From Liolophura sinensis (taxonomy: Eukaryota; Mollusca; Polyplacophora; Chitonida; Chitonidae), in the NCBI RefSeq assembly GCF_032854445.1, contig NC_088300.1:14265570-14329569 (forward strand): a DNA stretch of 64,000 bases. Reading direction: 5' to 3'. Positions 50,226 through 59,740 of this stretch are shown piece after piece (positions within the stretch are counted from its first letter, which is position 1; each line of letters opens with the position of its first letter). Below the pieces are notes generated by a model. The model was not told the DNA's origin. It saw nothing but the letters and a program-made list of their open reading frames with translations, and searched no databases. The position numbers and the translations under genes are program-made.

Positions 50226-50334
50226 CACACCGCCTCCCCAACCTCCTCCCCAATCGGACACGTTCAGCCCATTCTCTACTACTGACGTTAAACCCCAAGC
50301 ATACATATACATGCATGTGCCGCTTTCTGTACGC

Positions 50335-50497
50335 TTTATTTATTTATTTATTTATTTATTTGATTGGTGTTTTACGCAGTACTCAGGAATATTTCACTTA
50401 TACGACGGCGGCCAGCATTATGGTGGGAGGGAACCGGGCAGAGACTGGGGGAAACCCACGACCATCCGCAGGTTGCTGGAGGACCTTCTACAGGTAT
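50335..50497 (-). repeat. SINE, 5'-truncated
   Basis: A reversed copy from seven TTTA tail units through the body to GGTTGCTGGAGGACCTTCTA. It lies immediately right of the E2F-like cluster. Confidence 0.88.
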
Positions 50498-50710
50498 AAG
50501 CTTGATTTACTCAACTGCCATTTTAGACAAGCTTGGCTTTTGTGATTTGTGCAAAGCACGTCGGCTTTTTCAAGCTGTTGTTATTTTATTAGCATTTATC
50601 ATTAAGATTGTTTCAGGGATTGGTTGGAATCATGAAATTCATGTGAGGTAATGTAAAACAAATTTCAGCTATAATAACAGAGAGGAATATATCAAATTTA
50701 ATGATCCCTT

Positions 50711-50840
50711 CGTAATCCATGCGGAAGGTCGTGGGTTTCTCCCTTGACCTTTCCCATTTCCTCTCAAATATTGTTGATCGTATCAGTGAAATATTCTTAA
50801 GTACGGCGTGAAACACCAATCAAATATACAAATTAATAAA
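50711..50840 (+). repeat. Diverged SINE body and tail
   Basis: ATGCGGAAGGTCGTGGGTTT through AAGTACGGCGTGAAACACCA with an A-rich tail. Confidence 0.78.
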
Positions 50841-51927
50841 ATAAAATAAATTATCCATAAAACGAAAATAAATGTGTTGTGCAGCAACAAAGCAAGAAAT
50901 CTCTCACCAGGCAGAATTAAGTAGCACCAGCGAAGGCAAGTTGCGCTCTCCTAGCATACATGTAGGAAGTAATGCTTCCGAAAATAGAATTTATAAGTCA
51001 GCGCGCTCCCCTTGCACTTCACATAATTCCGGAGCTGATTTTTCAACCGGTCGTTGTTATATAGTTTGGTCGTTTGATCTGACTAATTTGACACTTTGTT
51101 GATTATAGCTTCAATTTCACCGTTTGCTTAGCTAGGGAAATATGAATATCTGATTCCTCTTTCTCATAGAAAATTGTTGAATTATAACGGCTGTAACTAA
51201 GCAACGTGATCGGTGATAACATTGTCTCCAAGGAGTGAGTTGTCATTGTTTGCGTAACTAGGATTACGGGCCATTTGTTATGTGCCTATACAACATGTAG
51301 TACGGTCAATGGCTGTTACAGCAATTGCCATGTGATGCGTACGGACAAACGATGATAATTCCTAGTTTTGACCAAGGAGTAAAATGTAAAACACCAATCA
51401 AGTAAACAAATAAACCTCCATCATAATTGAGAACTACTGATTGCTTCTCTTTGCATGAATTTGTCCTAAGTTCTTTCTTTCTGTACTTTTTTCATTCTTT
51501 GGCTGTTTGTGTTAAACGTTAAACGATTATTGGCATGTAAGGTCCATTAGGGTTGATGGCTGGTGTGCGGATGTCTGTTTTGACGCATAGACACCAGTTA
51601 ATAAATGACGCAAACGCCATTTAGTGCGTATAATCCCCGGACGCAGAGCATAATCTACTTGGGAGTGATTTTCTGTGATTCTTTCGAATCTTCATGAACA
51701 GAAAGTTCATGTTGGAACGGGTAAAATGGTTTTGCTTCAGGCCGTACTGCTACCGAACTTGCTTCATTTCTGACATGCATTGTCATCTGCAGTGACCCTG
51801 ACTAATGCTTCGTGAGACTGACACGAATTTCAAAAGTTGTTCCTCACAGGCCTTAGCAATGTCATTGTCTACATCGATATGTATCCATTTCGCGAATTTG
51901 CTCATCAGCCTACATTCTTCATAGTAA
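50841..51927. other. No gene recognised; SINE tail at 51380-51412
   Basis: Intergenic. A short direct SINE tail (TAAAACACCAATCAAGTAAA) lies at about 51380-51412. No credible coding exon was seen. Confidence 0.45.
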
Positions 51928-52072
51928 AGTCTGGTCTGCCAGCAACTTGCAGATGGTAGTGGGTTTCCGCCGGGCTTTGCCCGGTTTCCTCCCACCATAA
52001 TGCTTGCCGCCGTCATATAAGTGAATTATTCTTGAGTATGGTGTACAACGTCAATCAGATAAATAAATACAC
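51928..52072 (+). repeat. SINE body and tail beside the DNA transposon
   Basis: GTCTGCCAGCAACTTGCAGATGG without its head, through CCCGGTTTCCTCCCACCATA to a tail ending about 45 bp before the transposon's target-site duplication. Confidence 0.87.
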
Positions 52073-52120
52073 AATAAAATCTTGCGATTCGCATATAGCG
52101 ATGATCATAGCTATACAAGT

Positions 52121-52149
52121 CGCGACCTGAGAATAACAGGGTTCTAACT
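52121..52149 (+). repeat. Left terminal inverted repeat
   Basis: 29 bp, an exact reverse complement of 55340-55368. The core GGGTTCTAACT is echoed by subterminal motifs in the element. Confidence 0.95.
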
Positions 52150-52327
52150 AACATTAAGGTCATTTCGATGAAATGACTTGTAAAGTACAAGTGCTCACCG
52201 TCAACTGAGTCATAAATGAACGATTTAAGTATGAGCCTATATTGTTTCATTGTAGTGTGTACTTTTTCACGCCCGATGATCTCCGGGTTTTCTGTAAAAC
52301 TTAGGAAGTTAGCAATTCAAATGCTAC

Positions 52328-52385
52328 AAATAGAACCTTGTTACTTTAAAAGCCAAAGTACCACTTAAAGTTACAAGGTTCTATC
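52328..52385. repeat. Subterminal inverted repeat in the transposon
   Basis: TAGAACCTTGTTACTTTAA and TTAAAGTTACAAGGTTCTA face each other with one mismatch in the stem and about 17 bp between them. The motif AGAACC-TGTTA is the same as in the TIR and recurs near 54830, 55174, 55283 and 55342. These are probably subterminal transposase-binding sites. Confidence 0.8.
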
Positions 52386-52586
52386 TGATGTCAAGAAATT
52401 TTTAAAAAAGCAGTAACTGAACAACATTTTATGAAACAAATCGGCTTTACTTGTAATTACTGAGAACATTCACTGTGTGATAGTGTCATTAAGAAACAGA
52501 CTCCCAGAACAAACAAAATACATGCAAATGGCAATTGCGTAACCACGCAAGTTCACCAGTTCAGTATTAAAGTTCCATATTACATA

Positions 52587-55244
52587 TCAGATACGGAATG
52601 TTGCTTTGTAATATTCTCTGTCTACCAGGGGCATGAATTTCATCATTTCCTTGAGATCAGCTACTTTGGCTTGGGGGATTTTATGAAACTGCCCACTATC
52701 CAGAGCTTTTGGCCGCAGATTATCAAAACTCATTACCCGGTTTTGCCTTCCCCTCCTTAAATGATTTAGATCCCCAACTTCAAATCTCTCAGATTGCTGG
52801 GAGGTTTTGTACTGGACCTGAAATGGTGTTTCAAACGACAGCTTCAATGAGGTTACTTTCGAGAAAGGGATCTTAGTGTAGGAAAGAGATTTGGCACAAG
52901 TTTGGTAGTCCTTAAAGTGGTCACCCCTCATCTGAATGACAGTGTATGGACATTTTCTCCTAGCCTTTAGCATGATTCGAATAGCTGACACTGGTGAGTA
53001 AAATTCAGCTACAGACATCACCTTTTCCAAGACACTATGGATGTTGTCAATCTCTTGCACTGCAGAATGGCTGGGTGTGCAATATTTCATGGTCACTGTT
53101 TCAATATCTGGATGTCTGTTGAGAAACTCTGCAACAGCAAACGCAATCACACTGTTTCTGTTCTGCGGCACACAGCTATCACTCCATGTGGTGATGTGTT
53201 TGACCATCCCTTTGTGATTAACAACGACTCTTTCAAGTATTTGAATCAGCGCACTCGCTATGTCATTGGCAGAACGCCCACTTACTGTCTCACACCAAAC
53301 AGCACAGTAACCAGTTTTAGAAATGGAATCATATCCTGTTAAGTTGTACATGTTTAACTTTCTCCTGTAGAAGAACGAGCTTATTTCAGCCTTTGGGCAT
53401 GTGATCACATTTTGCAGGTCAAAGGAAACAACGAGCTTATCTTTGTTGTTGCGATCAGTTCGCCTTTCTTCACGCATGGCTTCCTTTTCGTTCACATGGG
53501 CTTGGTGAGATTGCTGTAGCGTGTCAGTTAAGAGGTTGTTGTTTTTGGCAGTGTCATATATCTCACATTTGTCGCATCTGTCAGACTTAGGCTTATGGAA
53601 ATCAAGAGCTGGAATCATTGAATTGAAAGTATGACGATAGAAAGAGAGCTTTACAGCAGCCGTTTTGTCTACATTACACTTTTCCACATAGAGGTCGTAC
53701 ATTTTTGTTACATTCAAGTTCGATTCCAAGTAGCGTTTTTCTGTTTTTGCACGACAATAGTGCGACTCAACAGCCGGAAAAGACAGGATATGATTTTTTA
53801 CTCCCTGAACAACCTCTTCATGTGTGACTTTCTTGGCATGCTTGCCTCTTCCGTCTGCTTTTGGTGTACCAGTTTTGTCTTTTTTCTCATGGACATTGTA
53901 TATGACCTTTTGACTAATACATAATGTGCCCAGATAGTATGGCTTGCAAACACGCATTTTCTTCTCGGAAAGGAAGAAGAAATATCTAATTGATTTCTTC
54001 CTCCGGGAGGGGCCCTTTCCAGTGGGCCTGTCTGTCTTACCGTAACTTGTAGTTGTAGCAATGAAATCATATTTACGGTTTTGATTCAACTGGTAATAAG
54101 CATCATGAATCTGAACCCTGTCTTCCTGGCTAATGTTTTCCATGCATTTAAACCTGCAAGACGTATGACAGTTTTTCAAATTCTTTATTTCTCTCCCTGT
54201 TACCATCTTTTTCCTAACAGAAAGGTAGGGTTTCCCTTCCTGGCATAGCCTCTTCCGTACATTAGCTTTCCATTGACTTGGATCTCGTGCTCGTTTACGA
54301 GACCGTCCCTTTTTAAGATGTTCACCCAGGGACGCAGATTCATCAGTGGAGGAGTCATCGTCCACGCAGGAGTCTGCAACATCTGGATCTTTCTGAGAGT
54401 CGTCAGCAATCGTAGAGGCCTCCATCGGATATGGACGAGCAATATCTTCATCTGTGGTATTGTTACTGGAACATCCTTCCCCAAGAGATTCTGTTGTTGC
54501 AGAGGAAGGGTCTCCATCAAAGGTTATAACAGGGTCAACCGTCACGTATTCAGCAGAATCACTGTAACAAAAAAACAAAACAAAAAAAAAACATTTTTTA
54601 CGGAAATCGATTGCTTCAGCTTGGAAATAATTATATACATATTTCAATATATATTTACATTTTTAACACAGTTCATGTTTATTTTTATCTTAATTTTTTT
54701 ATAATTTTTGCATCGTAAAATTGGTATTTTTTATTTACATGACTTTCATGCATTATATACACATCAACTAAGCTGGAAGCTCTGTTTGGAGACACCCTGA
54801 AAACGGACTTGTCTTTTTGTTCAGTTTAGAGTTACAAGGTTCTATTTGACTCTATGTGGTTGATCTGGTGATGGTATGATGTCCACACTACATTGAAACT
54901 TACATTAAGTAATATATCACGAGAGATTAAGTTACTTTACATGTGCAAATCCACCCCAAAACACTTCCTTACCTGTCCTGCATACTACTTGTGTCGGTGT
55001 CACCATGTTCTTCGTCACTGGGACGATCAAGTTGGGCTAAAAGACGAGCCAAATCCATGCTTTCAGCTATTCTGCTAGATGGAGGTTCACCTACTGTGAA
55101 TGTAACCTGGAATCTGGTTGGTTGTCGATTCAGGAAGATAAGACACCCACTCTTACTGGACAAAGGCGACAGATAGAACCATGTTATTCTGACCAGTGTG
55201 TCCAATCGTGAATTAGAACTCTGTAATTGTGTTGTAGACAGCAT
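52587..55244 (-). CDS. Transposase, two exons, DDE-like
   Basis: Exon 1 is 55244-54973 and exon 2 is 54561-52587. The donor AG|GTAAGG and acceptor TTACAG|T give phase 2 and join exactly in frame, yielding about 748 residues. The N-terminus (to about 190) is acidic and Ser-rich, followed by a basic patch KKGRSRKRARDPSQWKANVR. Near residue 365 is SHYCRAKTEKRYLESNLNV, and near 415 a CxxC in KSDRCDKCEIYD. An RNase H-like core is inferred from VVSFDLQNV (about 468), TWSDSCVPQNRN (about 549) and SAVQEIDNIHSVLEK (about 600), which could supply the D, D and E. This pattern occurs in many uncharacterised invertebrate proteins from DNA transposons. No stop or frameshift interrupts it. A reading through the intron from an internal ATG at 54647 is also open, but its N-terminus (CFFFVLFFCYSDS) is intron-encoded. 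Confidence 0.85.
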
Positions 55245-55339
55245 TACTATTAGGTTTCAGGTCATCAAGTTCTTTCAGTAGATAGAACTTTGTTACACAA
55301 ACAATACCCACCATCAAACTCATTTTTCACAAAAAAGTC

Positions 55340-55368
55340 AGTTAGAACCCTGTTATTCTCAGGTCGCG
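55340..55368 (-). repeat. Right terminal inverted repeat
   Basis: Exact reverse complement of 52121-52149, followed by the AAGT duplication at 55369-55372. Confidence 0.95.
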
Positions 55369-55372
55369 AAGT

Positions 55373-56280
55373 GTGACCAGATGCATCCGTAAGAGATTTA
55401 ACTATTTAAACTACATACGTAATGCATAGGAATATATCGGACAGGTTATTCACTACTTTGTCATAGCTACATGTATCTTCTTTGCCTCATTGCATGATGG
55501 ACATGCGTTTGGCGCCATATGTTGTTACAGCATTTCATACCGTCATTATGTGGATAATTTTCGTATAGATATGAGCAGTATCTCAGCGAAAGCGTCTCCT
55601 TCCAGATCTGTTCACTATAGCTCGATCTTCACAAAACCATATCCATGAACGTCAACACATACGCCTTGCTCTTCTGGAAAATTAGTGACGAGGCTTAACC
55701 AAAACAAGTCCACGTGCAACGCATAGGCTTCAAAGGTCAAGCTTGTCTAATGGTGGCAGTGATGTAAAACGAACGCAGGGAGCGGAATATTCGCTGCGAA
55801 GAGTACATGTATACCAAGAATATAGAGCCGACAGCTTGAAACTGTTTTATACCTCTATACGCAGTGACAACTGAAGCTAACATTGACTTCTTGAAGACGA
55901 TTTTAGTCGCGATAAATTCCTCGACGATAATATCACTGACAACTGTGGAAGCTGGATGAGGGTATCTCGTCACGCGCTGTTCCTGTAAACAGCGAGCGGG
56001 ACGAGGCCCGGAACTAGATGTCCTCATCCGGCTTCCATAGACCACTGTCCTCAAATCGAATCGTTTGATTGCACAGGTGAATAGTATATACATTATTGTG
56101 ATACAGAAAAAGCACATTCACAGCAGTATGAGAACTTCCAAATAACATGTGAATTGGGTTTTTTTTTTCTGGCGAGATGATTAGAGATGTTCGAGTACTG
56201 TAACTGTACACGTACAACAAATAGGCTTCTTCTCGAACCAAATCTCACATGACAGAAAACCAGTATAATTGGAAATCCAG
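55373..56280. other. No gene recognised; imperfect hairpin at 55947-56037
   Basis: TGGAAGCTGGATGAGGGTAT at 55947 pairs imperfectly with CCTCATCCGGCTTCCA ending near 56037, giving a stem of about 26 bp around a GC-rich loop. An overlapping 126-codon minus-strand ORF is not convincing as a gene. Confidence 0.45.
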
Positions 56281-56284
56281 TTGG

Positions 56285-57295
56285 TGGATAGTTTTAGAAA
56301 ACCTCGGCTTTGTTAGTTTTGCAAATTGGATAAATTGTAGCGGCTTCAAGGAAGCCGGGAACTGTTCCAGATGTAAAAGGAAGGTTAGTTATGTGTGTTA
56401 AGGGTAACAATATCAGAGTTGAAATCAGCTTTAATATAGATATACGGATGCCACTTAATCGAGCAGCGGAGGAGGACTTAGGATTAGAAAGAGGCGCCTG
56501 AACAACGTTGTTGGTAACAAAGAGAAACGTTAATGCTGGATTCACAGGGAATGCCGAGAGAGTCTAAACAGAAATAAAATAGTCGTTGAGCTTAATTATT
56601 TGCAATTAACACATTTTTGTCTTCAATATCAAGGCCATCAATGCTGAAAACTAGTGGTTGTTCCTGTTAATAAGTTCATTAAGCACTTTCCATTTTCCAC
56701 GTTTCCGTATGTGTGTATATTGTATTTGTTGAGTTTTTGCTTTCAAAATAGGTCTTCCGAGCGTGGATAAAAGTTGAGTCATGGTATGCCCTGTATTGTT
56801 TCCTTATTTCGTCGTCTTTATTTAACAGGTAGTATAAGCAGATAGGTTAGGACTCATGGCTTAATAATGCGAGTTTCGGTAGAAATTAAAGTATTAGCAG
56901 GGAAATTCCTGTTGCAAATGTAGATCAACTTGTCACATAAAGAACAGTATCAATGGAGCTATGGAGTTTTAAGAAGGTGGAATATTGGAAAGATGTAAGT
57001 GATGTCAGTTAACAGAATTCTAGAGAAAAGAAGATCGATGTGAATAGCTGAAAATATTATCAATCAAAGTGGCAGACCGAGACTGAGCTAGTGTTGGTTA
57101 AGAGATTTGGGGGAAGTTTTAATATGAAGCCATGGTTTCAATGAAAGCCTTTGTTGGCTGATGGTGGTCAATTTTTAGCAGGTCGATGTTTAAATCTCCC
57201 ATGAAAATACACTCTTTTTCTCTTCACTTCAGTAAAATAAGAGGTAGGTACTCATTAAACTCAGTTACGTCTTTGCCAGATGGATGATACAAAAA
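56285..57295 (-). mobile_element. Broken LINE (non-LTR retrotransposon): endonuclease and RT remnants
   Basis: On the minus strand from about 57290, translated pieces read YHPSGKDVTEFNEYLPLIL, then CIFMGDLNIDLLKIDHHQPT and SATLIDNIFS. This is the C-terminal pattern of an APE-type endonuclease (GDFN.D.L and TLIDNIF). Further along (56545-56290) SILKLISTLILLPLTHITNL and TVPGFLEAATIYPICK match the start of a LINE reverse transcriptase (ILKL...PLTHI.NL...G.VP...K.A...PI.K). Stops occur in the endonuclease part and the expected spacing is disturbed, so this is a dead, internally deleted copy. CR1/L2-like is a guess; the clade is not determined. Confidence 0.75.
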
Positions 57296-58768
57296 ATACA
57301 AAAAAATCCCAAGATCACGATACTGGCCTTGGGAAGACCTTAAGTTTTGCTTTTTTTTACATGAAAATGGGAGACTTTCAGATGAAACGATATGTGGAAA
57401 TGATCTCAGTGAAAACCCTTTCGAAACCCAATGATCATTTTTCTACAGATCAGTATTGGTTTCAAAATGATTGCCTAGAGAAGCAGTCGTCAAACCTGAT
57501 ATCCTATAGGAGATCCCAATGGTTTATAATGGGTTACTGGAGAGTCAAACCTGTTTTCCCATAGGAGCTCCTAATGGTTTACAATGCTTGTCTAGAGAAG
57601 CAGTCATCAAACCTGTTTTTTCTATGGGAGCGAACTTGGAAAGATTTAGAGAAAGAAGAAATACTGAAGATTTTGTAAATAACAAAATTTTAATAATTCA
57701 GAGCATGGATTTAGTGTCCCTGATGTTCACCAGAAGGAACGGATTTTTGGGAACATTATTTCAGTAATATTTTACTCTTGGGTGAAAAGGAGTTTTTCTA
57801 TTCACAACATTCAGTGTCGTGATTAGAGTTGTTAAAACTTGAAGCGCACATTAGAATTCATATGTTTGGACGCCTTTAACTCTTTTCACAAAAATCTACA
57901 AATATAAATGAAAGTAAATTTACGATTAGCTATAAATGTTTTTTTTTCAGTGATGCCTGCCTCGCTTTTCAGAGGTTTTTCCTATTTAACCAATAAAGCC
58001 GCCACCTGCAATATTTCTATGAGGCAGTCTGCTTTCTCTCCCCTCTTCGCCTTTTCATTGCCCAAATTACTTCTCATACCACCCTCCGCGGCTATTGAAC
58101 TGTTTTTCGGAACAAGAGTACTTTCCGGCACAGTTTTCTGCCTACTTTATACAGTGTAATAAAGAACGCATTTATGTGCGCAGAATGCATGTAGTTAGAA
58201 GCTTTTATATGACTGTTCACATATTCAGTGTTACATAACTGGTTTGTTTAACCAGGTCAGTTTCGCTATTCCGTTTCACAGTTCATTGTGTCCACGCAGA
58301 GTTGGTTCTGTAAAGTATTCAGGCAGTATTGTTGGGAGTAATGCATAAAAATGTTAAATATCGTCTAATATTTTGAATTTTCAAAAGAGTTTGGGATGAA
58401 AGGAGAGATCGTAAATGGTTGGTTTGAAACTCTATGCGATTGTATAGTTTGTTTTGCATGCTCTACTGTACCCACACACAATTCTTTCAGCAGTATTTTT
58501 GGTAATGACGCATTGAATCGTGAAATATAACAGCTTGGATTCTGAAAACGCGTGAGATAAACTAGAAAGCGTAAACGATTGGTCTTCAACAGTTTTTTGA
58601 AATGCTATGTGATATTAATTATCAACGAATCATTTAAGGAGAATGAAAAGCCCTTCAGGCACAGAAAATCACCTTGTACACCATTTAAGGACAGGGTTTC
58701 CCACGATCCTAGTTTCAGTGAAGTGTCGTGTCTATTTCCGAATCATAGATTACCCTGTCTCATTATAG
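57296..58768. other. No gene recognised; short direct repeats near 57470-57620
   Basis: A motif of the type CTAGAGAAGCAGTC.TCAAACCTG occurs twice, with related partial copies between, over 57470-57620. The ORFs crossing it are repeat-driven. The upstream part of the broken LINE might extend into the left edge, but I could not recognise it. Confidence 0.45.
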
Positions 58769-58813
58769 AAGTATATGGTGATCACAGAGGTGCTCTGTGA
58801 TCACCATATACTT
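58769..58813. repeat. Perfect 21-bp inverted repeat with 3-nt loop
   Basis: AAGTATATGGTGATCACAGAG is followed by GTG and then its exact reverse complement. It stands about 80 bp left of a minisatellite whose units contain the related GATGATCACC. Confidence 0.9.
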
Positions 58814-58889
58814 ACAAATTGATGAAATCTTTAATTATTTTCTAATGTTGTTTATACAAAGCCTTCGACCTTTTTTATTTTTCTCATTA

Positions 58890-59250
58890 GACATGTCAAA
58901 TATAATAGTGCCCAAGATATGATGATCACCAGACATGTCAGGTATAATAGTCACAAGACATGATCATCACTAGACATGTCAGACACTACACATGAGTCAC
59001 CAGACATGACAGTCACCATACAGGACACTCACCAGACATGAATAACCAGATAATGAAAATCACCAGATATGTTACCAGACATAACAGTCACCAGACACGA
59101 CAGTCACCAGACATGACAGGCACCAGACATGACAGTCACCAGACATGACAGACACCAGATAGGACATGCACCAGGCATGGCAGTCACCATACCTGAGGTC
59201 ACCAAACATAACAGCCACCAGGCATAAACAGTCCACCAGACATGACAGAC
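58890..59250. repeat. ACCAGACATGAC minisatellite, block 1
   Basis: The left part has long units like those of block 2 (CACCAGACATGTCAGGTATA). The right part collapses to a 16-17 bp unit, CACCAGACATGACAGT, repeated about a dozen times with substitutions. Confidence 0.92.
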
Positions 59251-59299
59251 ACGTGCTCAGAAGTGATACATATAAAAACAGAGAAAATATAAAACTTTA

Positions 59300-59392
59300 T
59301 TGTTTGTTTGTTTGATTGTTGTTTAAGATCATACTTAAGAATTTTTCACCTTTTATGAGGGAATGAAACCTGAGTGCCCGGGGTAAACCATC
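59300..59392 (-). repeat. Diverged SINE fragment
   Basis: TTTGTTTGATTGTTGTTTAA and ACTTAAGAATTTTTCACC correspond to the reversed SINE tail. The body follows in strongly diverged form (GAGTGCCCGGGGTAAACC). Confidence 0.6.
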
Positions 59393-59661
59393 AAGATTTG
59401 GAAAGTTACGGACGAAATTTTCTATGTGTGACCAAGTTTTTTCGGAAAACGGATAACTAAGCGTCGTCGACTTCATGTTGTTATCAAGGCCCCTCGACAC
59501 GAACTTTAAATGTGGAAGAAGAGCCCTGTCAAGTGAGGCAATACAAACTTGGACAAAGACCAGTTCTGTATAAGCCAATCACTGCAACTGCTATTCAAAT
59601 AAGATTTATTTTCCACTAGGCATATGGGCGGATAAACTAGATGAGGGGATGCATTCGTAGG

Positions 59662-59668
59662 TATAAAG
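59662..59668 (+). promoter_or_regulatory. TATA box of the cysteine-rich protein gene
   Basis: TATAAAG lies 79 bp before the proposed ATG at 59741. Transcription would start near 59690-59700 and give a 5' UTR of about 45 nt. Confidence 0.5.
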
Positions 59669-59740
59669 GATCGCCCAGTTATGTCAGTTAGGATGAGAAG
59701 ACGTTCAGACAGAACTAAGCTCCTATACACCGTAACGAAG

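Larger units (their letters stand above)
52121..55368 (-). mobile_element. Apparently complete TIR DNA transposon, 3.25 kb (Sola-like candidate)
   Basis: The termini are perfect 29-bp inverted repeats: 52121-52149 (starting CGCGACCTGAGAATAACAGG) and 55340-55368 (ending CCTGTTATTCTCAGGTCGCG). They are flanked by identical AAGT at 52117-52120 and 55369-55372, a 4-bp target-site duplication. Inside is one long transposase gene on the minus strand. A 4-bp duplication together with a DDE-like protein of this size suggests the Sola group, but Academ-like or an unnamed superfamily cannot be excluded without a search. Perfect TIRs, intact duplication and an open frame point to recent insertion. Confidence 0.92.

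Noticed and set aside
53037-54704. Plus-strand ORFs of 97-143 codons inside the transposon
   Set aside because: They are antisense shadows of the transposase exon and intron and have no family features.
57280-57767. ORFs of 94 and 82 codons
   Set aside because: They run across short direct repeats and the antisense of the LINE remnant, so they are probably fortuitous.
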